Shown: positions 7,527 through 15,610 of the stretch, one piece after another
Layout: each line of letters begins with the position of its first letter
How positions within the stretch are numbered: position 1 is the stretch's first letter
Source: Azospirillum tabaci
Lineage (GTDB): Bacteria > Pseudomonadota > Alphaproteobacteria > Azospirillales > Azospirillaceae
Reading direction: 5' to 3'
Length of the DNA stretch: 64,000 nucleotides
Assembly: GCF_014596085.1 (NCBI RefSeq)
Contig: NZ_JACCJY010000037.1
Location: forward strand, 1 to 64,000
Translations under genes and position numbers: made by a program
The notes under the pieces: generated by a model
Told to the model about the DNA's origin: nothing
Databases searched by the model: none
What the model saw: only the letters and a program-made list of their open reading frames with translations

Positions 7527-8907
7527 CGCCGACCTCGATTTCCTGCGGGAACTCCTTCTTGATCTTCCGCGGGTCGCCCTTGAAGAAGATCAACACGTTC
7601 TGGTGCCCACGCCCGAGCTTGCGGCTCGAAAGGAACTGCTTGCCAGCGCGCAGGGCCAGGGACCCGACCGGCGTTACCAGCGCCGCCTCGTTGTAGAAGC
7701 CCAGCCCCAGGTCGCGGAAACAGGCGATGTTGTCGCCCAGGAAGTTGCGGTAATTCCCCCGCTCGTCCCTGACGTCTCCGATCTTCACGACAGCGAACCG
7801 GTTGGGCTTCAGCCGGTCGCAGGCTTGCCGGAAGATGTGCCGATACCACTCGATGAACAGGTCGTAGGTCGCGAAGGCAGAGCCGTCCTTGTCCTGCTTC
7901 GAGTAGATTTCGAGGTCGTAGTATGGCGGGCTGGTGAAAACCAGATCGTACTGCCGCCCGCCTGGAAGGACTTCCCCGATCTTGGCGCTGTCACCTTCGA
8001 TCCAGAGAGGATCGCGCTGAACCTGCGCTAGCCTTTCCGGGGGCAGCTTGTCGCGGACCTTGGCCCATTGAGCCTGATTCGATGCAACCTGCTCGGATCG
8101 TAGCTCAACGCCGGTGTAGTCGAAGCCCAGCGCCGCGCAGACGACGCCTTTCGTCGCTTCCCCGGCGAAGGGGTCCAGCACAGACGCCGTTGGCGTCGGC
8201 GTGAACCACCGGAACACCAGTTCGGCCAGCACCGGGTCGAAGGCGCTTCCGCCCGTAGCCGAACCACGGCGCATCCAGTCGGTCGCCACGTTGGTGTCGG
8301 GCAGGTGTTCCCGGCCCTCCTCCGCGTGGACGCCCATGGCAACCCATGCCGCCTTGCGCTGCCTCCAGTAGCCTTGCCGGGCGTCCAGCACCGTGAACGG
8401 CGGGACGCCGAAGCGTTCCGCCAGCGTCTTGCCGGTCGCCCCGTCCTTGCGGCTATCGCCGGGGGCGTCGCCGCACAGCGCCTCCAGGTCAGCGGCGTCA
8501 AACCCGATGGTATCGAGATCGACGCCCAGGCCGTGGAGGTCCACCAGCTCGGCCGCCAGCAGTTCGTCGTCCCAGCGTCCGAGTTCGGACAGCCGGTTGT
8601 CGGCGATCACATAGGCCCGGATTTGCTCGGGCGTCAGGTGGTCCAGCACCCGGCACGGGACGGTGCCCGCGTCCGGGTGGTTGGGGATCTGCAAGCCCCG
8701 CTCGTGAACAAGCCGGGCGGCCTGCCACGTCCCGTGACCTGCAACCAGCACGTCGTCCGCGCCGATCAGCAGCGGGCGCGTCCACCCAAAGGTGGTGAGA
8801 CTGGAGACCAGCCGTTCAAGCTGCTCCTGCCCGTGCGTCTTAGGGTTCCGCTCGTAGGGCTTCACCCCGTCGAGCGGTCGGAAAACAATCGCAATCTCCT
8901 GTGTCAC
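7498..8907 (-). CDS. ParB-like domain fused to DNA methyltransferase
   Basis: A two-domain protein of about 469 residues from a GTG at 8907 that has a GAAGG site upstream (an ATG at 8958 lacks one). The N-terminal part is ParB/Srx-like: NPKTHGQEQLERLVSSLTTFG, then VLVAGHGTWQAA and YVIADNRLSE. The C-terminal part is an amino-methyltransferase: motif I VLDPFAGEATKGVV, catalytic motif TSPPYYDLEIYS, and RFAVVKIGDVRDERG. The SPPY motif supports exocyclic methylation (N4-cytosine or N6-adenine). Phage and plasmid ParB-methylase fusions of this kind are common, and they usually protect DNA against restriction. It is the first gene of the late unit after the terminator at 9.18 kb. Confidence 0.88.
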   Translation of the reverse strand: MTQEIAIVFRPLDGVKPYERNPKTHGQEQLERLVSSLTTFGWTRPLLIGADDVLVAGHGTWQAARLVHERGLQIPNHPDAGTVPCRVLDHLTPEQIRAYVIADNRLSELGRWDDELLAAELVDLHGLGVDLDTIGFDAADLEALCGDAPGDSRKDGATGKTLAERFGVPPFTVLDARQGYWRQRKAAWVAMGVHAEEGREHLPDTNVATDWMRRGSATGGSAFDPVLAELVFRWFTPTPTASVLDPFAGEATKGVVCAALGFDYTGVELRSEQVASNQAQWAKVRDKLPPERLAQVQRDPLWIEGDSAKIGEVLPGGRQYDLVFTSPPYYDLEIYSKQDKDGSAFATYDLFIEWYRHIFRQACDRLKPNRFAVVKIGDVRDERGNYRNFLGDNIACFRDLGLGFYNEAALVTPVGSLALRAGKQFLSSRKLGRGHQNVLIFFKGDPRKIKKEFPQEIEVGDADADDPAA

Positions 8908-9264
8908 GGTTGGCCTTCGCGATCCAACGCCGTTCAGAACCTGTTGCCAGCGCTCCACAGGTGCGCTAGTGTTACATCAGGTTGAATGACGTTATGCTTG
9001 ACCAATCCGGCTACATACGTTCATGTGACGCCGTCGCTTCGAGGCGATGACGGGACAAACGGATCAACCGGTTGGTCTAACGGTGCGGTGCCTTCCATCG
9101 CGGCGAAAGGGTGCGCTATCACCCCGGTAGCCCCCGTCCTTATAGGGTCGCGGTGGACCACCTAAAACAAACCCCGCTGCGGATTGATCCGAGCGGGGCT
9201 GTATGCGCTTGCAACTATGGCGCTTGCGCGTTGTCAAGTATTAGCCAGAGGCGTTAACAGAGCG
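8908..9264. other. Intergenic region between early and late units
   Basis: About 350 bp without a gene. It holds the early-operon terminator (9164-9198) and must contain the promoter of the late unit. No convincing -35/-10 pair is seen reading leftward, so a phage-controlled late promoter or read-through is possible. Confidence 0.5.
9164..9198 (-). terminator. Early operon terminator
   Basis: On the minus strand a 12-bp stem (CCCCGCT with inner CGGAT, pairing ATCCG and AGCGGGG, one bulged base) with a 2-nt loop is followed by TTTGTTTT. It lies about 66 bp past the stop of the last early gene. Confidence 0.8.
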
Positions 9265-10050
9265 TTAAAGCCATGGCTCCGCTTGTGCGGCGAATCCGGA
9301 AATGCGGTGATCCTTCAACGCCAGCCCGGCCATACTGTCCAGCAGGGCCGTCATGCCCGCGTGCCAAGTCGCATAGACACCGTTCGTTCGCTCAATCCAT
9401 TCGTCGCTTGGATCGAACTGGAGGGGGCAGTGCTTCACCTTCGCCTGCCGCTGGCCGTCTTCCAGGTAGCGGAACTCGATCCCCACGTCGTCGGTGACGA
9501 TGGAGCGCCCATACCTGTCCACGATGGGAAGCCCGCGAGCGCGGCGCCAGTTGGCGAACTGAAACCGCGTCATGACGCCAACCCACTCCGCCAGCACCTT
9601 GTGACGAAGCGGGCCGCGGATGATCTCGGAGACCGGGACACGGACCAGCCGTTGCTTGCCGTTCGACCAGGGCGGCGCTTCACCGATGGAGCCGAATTCG
9701 ATGATCAGCCCCCGCTGCCGCCAAGGCAGCCGCCCCATGGCAGTCGTCACCTCCTCGGCGTCCGGATGCATACGCGGGGCCACGCCGCGGGTCGGACCAC
9801 CGCCGTCGATGCGGGTGCCGATGTTGCCGATGGCCGCGATGCGGGCGCAACTGTCCATCCCCCACCCGCCAGCGAAGGCGTAGCCATCCGCTCGCCCGCC
9901 GCGACGGCTCCGCATCGACATATGCGCGGCGCTCTCCACGGCGTGCAGCGCCGTGTTGTCCCGGTGGGCCTTCTGGTCACGAATGGCCCACGCCACCAGC
10001 TCCTCCAAATCCACCAGCTTCCGGGTGTCGCGGGTTTCGCGGGCGGTCAT
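9265..10050 (-). CDS. Hypothetical phage protein, last gene of the early unit
   Basis: A 261-residue protein starting at the ATG that overlaps the stop of the replication gene (ATGA). No family is recognised. Visible features are an N-terminal charged helix (LVDLEELVAWAIRDQKAHRDN), the central block MGRLPWRQRGLIIEFGSIG, and the helix VGVMTRFQFANWRRARGLP. Position after the replication initiator and before the terminator would suit a late regulator or a replication partner, but nothing in the sequence proves either. Confidence 0.7.
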   Translation of the reverse strand: MTARETRDTRKLVDLEELVAWAIRDQKAHRDNTALHAVESAAHMSMRSRRGGRADGYAFAGGWGMDSCARIAAIGNIGTRIDGGGPTRGVAPRMHPDAEEVTTAMGRLPWRQRGLIIEFGSIGEAPPWSNGKQRLVRVPVSEIIRGPLRHKVLAEWVGVMTRFQFANWRRARGLPIVDRYGRSIVTDDVGIEFRYLEDGQRQAKVKHCPLQFDPSDEWIERTNGVYATWHAGMTALLDSMAGLALKDHRISGFAAQAEPWL

Positions 10051-11237
10051 GGCGCACCTCCCGGCCCCTGTTCCGAGAACTGGAACGTCGGCTCCGCCGC
10101 TGGGCGGAAGACCTCGGCAACCAGATCCTCCGGCCCCTCGTAATCGGGTTCCCCAGGCCGCCCCATCCACGACGGCAGCCACATCTTCCGGTCCCGCAGC
10201 GCTTCCAGGCGGATGCGCCACACCGCTCTCGTGGCCCGCGCATGCTTGCCGATCTGCGGCTCGGTGTGGACGGCTATGGCGGCGGGCCGGATCGTGACCG
10301 ACTTGCCGCGCACCTCCACATCCGGAAACGGCGCGGCCTGTGCGGCTATCATCTTCACCACGCGATTGTGGAAATACTTCAGGGTGTGCGGCGGCTCGTG
10401 CTTCAGCGCCGCCGCCCGGCTGAAGCCGTGGACGAACACGCCTTCGCACAGATCCAGGTCCGCACCTACGGCGATCCACTGGGCGGCCTCCTCGAAATCC
10501 GTGTAGTGAGGGCGCCGCCGCGCTTCGTCCTCCCCGAAGGCCGCCACACGGGCGGCGTCGAATGCCTTCACGATTGCCTCTGGCGTCGTCTCACGCACCA
10601 GCTCACGCGCGCCCTCGCGCGCACCCGCAGGCACATGCGCATCCGCGCTCGCGCGCATCAGCAGCGTCTGTTCTATTGGTTGTTCGGGTGCAATCAGGTT
10701 GCACCCTTTGCTGTCGCCGTTTGCACCCTTTTGCGGGAAAGGGTGCACCGTAGCTTGCACCCTTTGCGGGGATTGCGGGGTTTGAGAAGGGTGCAGTTCA
10801 CTTGCACCCTTTTCCGGGAAAGGGTGCACCTTAGCTTGCACCCTTTGCACCGTTTCGATTTCAGCGTCGGGGTTTGCCAAAGGGTGCAAGCTGGTTTCAC
10901 CCTTTCCAGCATCGCCCGCACCCTGCCGCGCCGCATCAGCGGCCAGCGCGGTCAGGGTTTCAACCGCCAGCGCATACTGCCTCGTCCGCCCGCGCCCACC
11001 CTTGGTGTTGCTGACGGGGAGCAGCCAGCCCTTATCTTCCATCTTACGCATCGTGTACTGCACCGTCCGTTCCGACACGCCGCAGTCAGCCGCCACCGTG
11101 GCGACGGCGGGGAAAATGCTTCCCCCGTCGTCATCCGCGAAATCGCTGAGGCGCAGCAGCACCAGCTTCTGCGCATCGCTATCGGTGCATCCGGCCCTTA
11201 TGACCGCCCAGGCCAGCCGGGTCATTCGCAAGCTCAC
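10047..11237 (-). CDS. Helix-turn-helix phage replication protein
   Basis: A 396-residue protein. Residues 1-95 form a winged helix typical of phage replication initiators (DAQKLVLLRLSDFADDDGG, then VAADCGVSERTVQYTMRKME and a wing KGGRGRTRQYAL). Residues 110-190 contain two copies of a peptide unit (VQAKVHPFPEKGA and VQATVHPFPQKGA), produced because the DNA there carries repeated GGGTGCA motifs. The C-terminal 170 residues include a conserved-looking helix, DFEEAAQWIAVGADLDLCEGVF. A replication gene with iterons inside its coding sequence parallels lambda O. Assignment as initiator is inferred from domain type and internal iterons. Confidence 0.7.
   Translation of the reverse strand: MSLRMTRLAWAVIRAGCTDSDAQKLVLLRLSDFADDDGGSIFPAVATVAADCGVSERTVQYTMRKMEDKGWLLPVSNTKGGRGRTRQYALAVETLTALAADAARQGAGDAGKGETSLHPLANPDAEIETVQRVQAKVHPFPEKGASELHPSQTPQSPQRVQATVHPFPQKGANGDSKGCNLIAPEQPIEQTLLMRASADAHVPAGAREGARELVRETTPEAIVKAFDAARVAAFGEDEARRRPHYTDFEEAAQWIAVGADLDLCEGVFVHGFSRAAALKHEPPHTLKYFHNRVVKMIAAQAAPFPDVEVRGKSVTIRPAAIAVHTEPQIGKHARATRAVWRIRLEALRDRKMWLPSWMGRPGEPDYEGPEDLVAEVFRPAAEPTFQFSEQGPGGAP
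10686..10888. repeat. Cluster of GGGTGCA iterons, putative phage replication origin
   Basis: Ten copies of GGGTGCA in either orientation occur in 203 bp: 10686, 10741, 10789, 10822 and 10882 forward, and TTGCACCC starting at 10699, 10721, 10755, 10802 and 10836 reversed. Two pairs make perfect 10-bp palindromes AAAGGGTGCA / TGCACCCTTT. A related copy (AAAAGGGTG with TTGCACCCTTTGCACCG) lies at 32463-32492. Confidence 0.6.
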
Positions 11238-11289
11238 CGGCGCCTCCCTGTGCTTCTGTGGTTGCTGGGGTTCGTCTGCACGAAGGGAC

Positions 11290-12210
11290 TTACTCGCCGG
11301 TCCCGCGCCCGCTGGGCCATTCCGGCGGCCACGCGATCTTGGACACCTCGTCCAGCGCCTTCCTGTCCCCCCACAGCTCCGGGATGGTCATGTCAGCGTG
11401 GGGGCGAACCGACGTGATGACACGGCGGAAGACGGCCAGCGCTGACGTGTCGCGCTTGAACTTCGGTGCCAGCACCAGATCGCGGCGAACACCTTCCATG
11501 AGCTGGCGGAGGAGCGCGGGGGTAGCACCCGCCGTGAATTTCACCAGCTTGTCGATGGCTTCTTCGGGGAGCGTGAGGGGCGACAGATACCGGGCGATGA
11601 TCGCGTACCGGCAATCGTCATCGGGAATGCCGATGTCCAGGTGGACACCGAACCGGCGCCAGATGGCCGGGTCGATATCGTCGGGCCGGTTGGTCGCGGC
11701 CAGCAGCGTTCCGCTGAAACGGTCGATCTGCTGAAGGATGGTGACGACGATGGCGTTCCGCTCGTTATCAGCGCCAGATCCATTGGACATCCGCTTGATG
11801 CCCACGGCGTCGAACTCGTCCAGGAAAAGGACGCAGAGGTCCGCCTGCGTCTCAATCTGCGCGAACAAGTCCCTGAACAAGTCCCTGATATTGCGCCCGC
11901 TCTCGCCAAGCCACTTGCTGACGAGCGAAGCCATGTCCACCACCACCACCGGCAGACCCTGGCGCGCGGCGAGGTGATGGCCGAGCGTGGTCTTACCGCA
12001 GCCCGGAGGACCGCCCATAATGCAGGTCCGGCGGGGCTTCAGGTTGACCTGCTCCAGTTCCTTTTCGGACTGCAACTCCGTGAACCACTGGTGGACGCTC
12101 TCCCGAACGTTCCGTGCCAGGACGGGCGGTTCGGCATCGTCCGGGCGAAGTATGGTGGCGAACTGCCGGATGATCGGCGTCGGCTCGAAGGATTCGCGCT
12201 CGCTGCTCAT
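11290..12210 (-). CDS. AAA+ ATPase
   Basis: A 306-residue AAA+ protein. Walker A is GGPPGCGKTTLGHHLA near residue 67, Walker B is LFLDEFDAVG near residue 130, sensor 1 is LLAATNRPDDID near residue 170, and an arginine finger follows in AIWRRFG. This FtsH/Pex-like arrangement with a short lid helix fits phage-encoded AAA proteins that remodel replication complexes. Its ATG overlaps the stop of the frameshifted DUF2312 gene upstream. No protease or helicase domain is attached, so the substrate is unknown. Confidence 0.85.
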   Translation of the reverse strand: MSSERESFEPTPIIRQFATILRPDDAEPPVLARNVRESVHQWFTELQSEKELEQVNLKPRRTCIMGGPPGCGKTTLGHHLAARQGLPVVVVDMASLVSKWLGESGRNIRDLFRDLFAQIETQADLCVLFLDEFDAVGIKRMSNGSGADNERNAIVVTILQQIDRFSGTLLAATNRPDDIDPAIWRRFGVHLDIGIPDDDCRYAIIARYLSPLTLPEEAIDKLVKFTAGATPALLRQLMEGVRRDLVLAPKFKRDTSALAVFRRVITSVRPHADMTIPELWGDRKALDEVSKIAWPPEWPSGRGTGE

Positions 12211-12939
12211 GGCTCGGTCCCCTCGTTCTTCTCGTTGTCTCCACCACCGTCACCGCCACCGCTGCCGTCCGGCCCCTGCCCCGGCCCTTCGGCGCCGCCC
12301 TTGTCCTTCTTGGGCTTGGGCTTGCGGCGCCACTCCGGCGGCAGCTCCATGCCGTCCGTGCCGGTGGCCTTGCACCACTCCTCGTCCCAGACGCGGCGAT
12401 TGGGATCGCGGTGGCCGAAGGGGTTTGGAGGTGATCGGCTTGCCCGCCTCCGCGTCTTGGCGCGCCATGGCCCGCGCCTCGTCTTCCGTCACCGGGGGCG
12501 GCTGCGGGGTGTCCAAGGGATCGGGCTTCGGCGCCTTGCCCTTGGCCGGGCGCTGCGGCGAAGGTGCGATGTCCTCGATGTCCGTTTGGTCGGAATCTTC
12601 ATCGTCGGGCTGTTCCGGTTCCTGGGCCTTGCCGCCCGGATGCAGGTTCGGGCGCCCCATGTTCCCCCAGTCGAAGGCACCGCCATCGGTGACGCCCAGC
12701 GCCTCGTTGTAGAGTTCTTCCAGGGCCTCCTGTTCGAGCACGCCCTCCCTGTCCTTCTCCATCGCCTTGATGCGGGCCACCACCTTCCGCATCGTCTTCG
12801 TGTCGAAGCCGGTTCCCTTGGCCTCGGCATAGACTTCCTTGATGTCTTCGCCGATGGCCGCACGCTCGGCTTCCAAGTTCAGCGCACGCCGAACGAACGC
12901 CTTCAAGCGATCAGCGGCAATATCACCTATATCCGCCAT
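12207..12939 (-). pseudogene. DUF2312 (GapR-like) protein gene with a frameshift
   Basis: The first 80 residues are a clear DUF2312/GapR domain: AADRLKAFVRRALNLEAER, then EDIKEVYAEAKGTGFDTKTM. GapR-type proteins bind overtwisted DNA and help replication and segregation in alphaproteobacteria. After an acidic linker the frame breaks near 12424-12426: read straight, the tail becomes arginine-rich noise. One base later in frame it reads FGHRDPNRRVWDEEWCKAT, then GMELPPEWRRKPKPKKDKGG, and ends at a TGA that overlaps the AAA+ start. Removing one A from the TCCAAACCCC run restores the natural reading. It is either a real one-base insertion or a sequence error; the operon arrangement argues for the longer product. 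Confidence 0.75.
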
Positions 12940-13430
12940 GATTTCACCTCTATGATTTCAAGGTTTTGATAAAGAGCTTCAGCAAGTGACTTCTTCAGTT
13001 TGTACTCTGGGGTTTTGTATCCTTTCGCATCTTCGACCCTCTGCTCACCGGTCGCGGCGACGCGGTAACGAAAGTCGGCGTAGTAGGTGCAGATCAGCCG
13101 GCCGTTCACGACGAGGCGGAACGCTGGCTGTAGCTCCAGGTCTGCAATCAGCCCGAGCCGCTCGCGCCGACGCAGTTCGAGGTACCGGTCCGCCTCCAGC
13201 TTCGAATGGAAGCCGATGCCGTCCACGAGGGTGCGCTTGGCCCCGTACTTCGACCGCTTAGCCTCTCCCTGCCCCGGCTTCCCCTGCTGGGCCGCAAGCG
13301 CTTCCAGCCGCTGGCGTTCCCGCTCTTGCAGGGCGAACCGGATGGCCTCGATCTGGCGCTGTGCCGGCGCGCCCAGCATGGACGGGACAATTCTGTTGGC
13401 CCCACCGAAGCCCTTGCGGCGCCCTGTCAT
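12927..13430 (-). CDS. DUF1064 family nuclease-like phage protein
   Basis: A 167-residue protein with the DUF1064 signature in its second half: KYGAKRTLVDGIGFHSKLEA, then ADLELQPAFRLV, YYADFRYRV and VEDAKGYKTPEYKLKK. The E-x(n)-D-x-K arrangement is that of a PD-(D/E)XK nuclease, and DUF1064 proteins are frequent in phage replication and recombination modules. The N-terminal 60 residues are basic and glutamine-rich. It overlaps the start of the GapR-like gene by 13 bp. Confidence 0.83.
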   Translation of the reverse strand: MTGRRKGFGGANRIVPSMLGAPAQRQIEAIRFALQERERQRLEALAAQQGKPGQGEAKRSKYGAKRTLVDGIGFHSKLEADRYLELRRRERLGLIADLELQPAFRLVVNGRLICTYYADFRYRVAATGEQRVEDAKGYKTPEYKLKKSLAEALYQNLEIIEVKSWRI

Positions 13431-13840
13431 GGCCGCGCCAGAAGCTGGGCACCGAACGCCCGCAACGCGGCCAGAAGCCCGTCACAGGCCGCCTGCGCGG
13501 CGGCGTCGGTGGCATAGGTGAATTCGGTAGCCCGTTCCGCGCCGCTGAAGCGCACCAGCACAGCCGGCGAGCACGGCCACGGGTCGCCTTCCAGTGGGTC
13601 CGGCTCCCGGAACACGGGCTGCGGCTGGACCTGCGGTTCTGGCAAGCCCACCGCCCGGCAGATCGCGGCCAGCAAGCGCGACGGCGCCACGCTGGAAGGC
13701 TGCTCCTCGATCAGCGCCGCCTTGCCCGTGGCGCTGTCCCAATGCCGCCCCTCGCGGCACCACACCTCCGCGACGTTCCACAGCGGGATATGCGACCTGT
13801 AGCCGGGCAGCTGGTGAAGGGCTTCGACCTGGTTCGTCAT
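13427..13840 (-). CDS. Hypothetical phage protein
   Basis: A 137-residue protein from MTNQVEALHQLPGY, sharing ATGA overlaps with genes on both sides. It has an aromatic block HIPLWNVAEVWCREG and a C-terminal strand-helix region FSGAERATEFTYATD with an alanine-rich helix. No family is recognised. A longer in-frame reading up to 14269 is antisense-like and conflicts with the upstream gene. Confidence 0.65.
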   Translation of the reverse strand: MTNQVEALHQLPGYRSHIPLWNVAEVWCREGRHWDSATGKAALIEEQPSSVAPSRLLAAICRAVGLPEPQVQPQPVFREPDPLEGDPWPCSPAVLVRFSGAERATEFTYATDAAAQAACDGLLAALRAFGAQLLARP

Positions 13841-14580
13841 GACCGGCCCCTCCGACCCCGAGACTGCCGCCGGGAGGGCGCCGCCCACTGCTGGTGGTGG
13901 TGCCACAGCCACGACGGAGCATGCCGATGGCGGCTCACGAGCTGGGCGGCCTGCCGGTAGACCGGGCGGGCGGCGACCCAATCGCGCAGCCACGTCCCCC
14001 GGATCGGAGCCAGCCACTGCCGGCCAGCGCCAGCCCACTCCGCATGCTCGGCCAGCGCGTAGAAGGCGGCGGCGTCCAGCCGGTCCACCTTCTGCTCCCC
14101 CAGATGCTCCAGGATGCAGGTCAGCGTCCGGGCGATGTCCGCACCCACGGTCACCTCGTCCTTCCGGCCCCCCGCCTTGACGCCCGCCTTCATGATCGCG
14201 TCGAAAACCTTCAGCAGGCCCACGGCCCGCTCCGGCCAGCTCGGGGCAGCGCTGACGAGGGCTATCCACAGTCCCAGCGCTTCGCGGGCCGGCTTCGACA
14301 GGCTCCGCTCATAGGCCGGGAACACAACCGATCCCGGCGCAGGCAGAGCCACCGCCTGTGTCTCGTGACCACCGTGCTTCAGGATCAGCTCGCCGACCTC
14401 GGCTTCGGTCTTTCCAGTGGCCTCGGCCACGAAGCGGCGGCGGATCAGCCGGTCATGGATGCCGTAGAGCTTGGCGGTTTCTTCCAGGCCAGCGCGGAGC
14501 ACAGGCCCTGCCGGCGTATCGACGCGGTAGACATCGACCATCAACCCGTAGGGCGTGGCGTATAGGATCTTCTCGACCAT
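13837..14580 (-). CDS. Hypothetical phage protein
   Basis: A 247-residue protein starting MVEKILYATPYGLMVDVYRV. Two regions stand out: a segment with LYGIHDRLIRRRFVAEATGK that resembles a helix-turn-helix, and a long helical region WPERAVGLLKVFDAIMKAG. The tail is basic and histidine/tryptophan-rich. No confident family. Confidence 0.65.
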   Translation of the reverse strand: MVEKILYATPYGLMVDVYRVDTPAGPVLRAGLEETAKLYGIHDRLIRRRFVAEATGKTEAEVGELILKHGGHETQAVALPAPGSVVFPAYERSLSKPAREALGLWIALVSAAPSWPERAVGLLKVFDAIMKAGVKAGGRKDEVTVGADIARTLTCILEHLGEQKVDRLDAAAFYALAEHAEWAGAGRQWLAPIRGTWLRDWVAARPVYRQAAQLVSRHRHAPSWLWHHHQQWAAPSRRQSRGRRGRS

Positions 14581-14595
14581 AGCCGCTCCTCTGGG

Positions 14596-15021
14596 TCAGG
14601 CCCGCACCGCCGCCGGGGAGGCGACGCGCTTGGGTGCGGACAGGAACAGGGCCATCTCCTTCAGCAGGAGTTCCGCCGGGTTGCCGGGGTTGGCGGGATC
14701 GTCGGCACAGGTCTCCACGTAGCCCTCGGCCTGCCGGAGCAGGGCTATGGCCGTGTCGAAGTCGCGGAACGCAGCGTGGAGCATGAGCGTGATCCAGCCC
14801 ACGGGGTCGTCCACCTCCGCGCGGATCTCCTCCACGATCACGGCGGCGAACTGCTGGGCCGTTATGGAGCCATTGTCCGCGGCCAGATGGAGCGCGCGGA
14901 AGCGGTCCACCGCCTCCGTCAGGCCCATGGTCGTCGCCCCGCGCAGGCAGGTCCCCATGTGCTCGGCCAGCGCCGGCATGTGGCGGCTGGGCGCCGCCCC
15001 GGTGGTGATGGGGGCGGTCAT
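14596..15021 (-). CDS. Hypothetical phage protein
   Basis: A 141-residue, mostly helical protein with VDRFRALHLAADNGSITAQQ and WITLMLHAAFRDFDTAIALL. It overlaps its upstream neighbour by ATGA and is spaced 15 bp from the next gene. No family is recognised. Confidence 0.6.
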   Translation of the reverse strand: MTAPITTGAAPSRHMPALAEHMGTCLRGATTMGLTEAVDRFRALHLAADNGSITAQQFAAVIVEEIRAEVDDPVGWITLMLHAAFRDFDTAIALLRQAEGYVETCADDPANPGNPAELLLKEMALFLSAPKRVASPAAVRA

Positions 15022-15263
15022 CGGCGATCCTCCGAGATCTGGCGGTCAATCCACACGCCATATTCGGGGTTGTAGAAGTAGAGGAAGCCATCGCGCGGCC
15101 CCTCGTATTCGTCCTGGGCGCCCCCGGAGCACACGGCCTCGTCACCGAGGTCTCGTGCGATCTGGCAGCGGTCTTCCGCTTCGGCGAAGGTGGTTGACCA
15201 GCAGACGGGGCAGGTGCCGCGCACGTAGAATGGCGGGGCGTTGGAGTGGTCTATGTCCGCCAT
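15018..15263 (-). CDS. Small hypothetical protein with a CPVC motif
   Basis: An 81-residue acidic protein starting MADIDHSNAPPFYVRG. Cysteines in GTCPVCWSTTF suggest a metal site, and the end has FLYFYNPEYGVWID. The upstream in-frame extension to 15398 overlaps the preceding gene and has no coding character. Function unknown. Confidence 0.55.
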   Translation of the reverse strand: MADIDHSNAPPFYVRGTCPVCWSTTFAEAEDRCQIARDLGDEAVCSGGAQDEYEGPRDGFLYFYNPEYGVWIDRQISEDRR

Positions 15264-15268
15264 GGCGG

Positions 15269-15607
15269 TTACTCCGGGGAGGTAGCGGCGGGAGCGGAGG
15301 CCCATAGGGCGTTTCCGGTCACGAAGTGGTCGTTGGTCAGGATGCAGTGGCGGCCGCACTCGAACGCCCCCCACTCTCCGTTTTGCAGCTTCGTCCACGG
15401 TCGCGTCTCGCCGCGCTTATCGGTCAGCAGCCATACGTCCCCAACCTTCGCCAGCTTCCACGGCTGCGGCTTTGCGGCGGCAGTTTCGCCGCACAGGAAC
15501 TCGTGAATGGCAACCGCTGCCGGGCGGTCGATCCAGTCTCCGCCCACGTTGATCGCGTCGGGGTGGGCTCTGATGACGACGCCGTTGCTTGCGATGAATG
15601 TGGTCAT
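15269..15607 (-). CDS. Hypothetical phage protein
   Basis: A 112-residue protein beginning MTTFIASNGVVIRAHPDAIN, with WKLAKVGDVWLLTDKRGETR in the middle and GRHCILTNDHFVTGNALW near the end. It has an alternating strand pattern rich in W and G. It lies 3 bp from the DUF1643 gene. No family call. Confidence 0.6.
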   Translation of the reverse strand: MTTFIASNGVVIRAHPDAINVGGDWIDRPAAVAIHEFLCGETAAAKPQPWKLAKVGDVWLLTDKRGETRPWTKLQNGEWGAFECGRHCILTNDHFVTGNALWASAPAATSPE

Positions 15608-15610
15608 GAT

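Noticed and set aside
9040-9160. A GC-rich segment that looked like a tRNA remnant, with similarity to 48160-48190
   Set aside because: No cloverleaf could be folded, and the similarity is about 22 bases with several mismatches.
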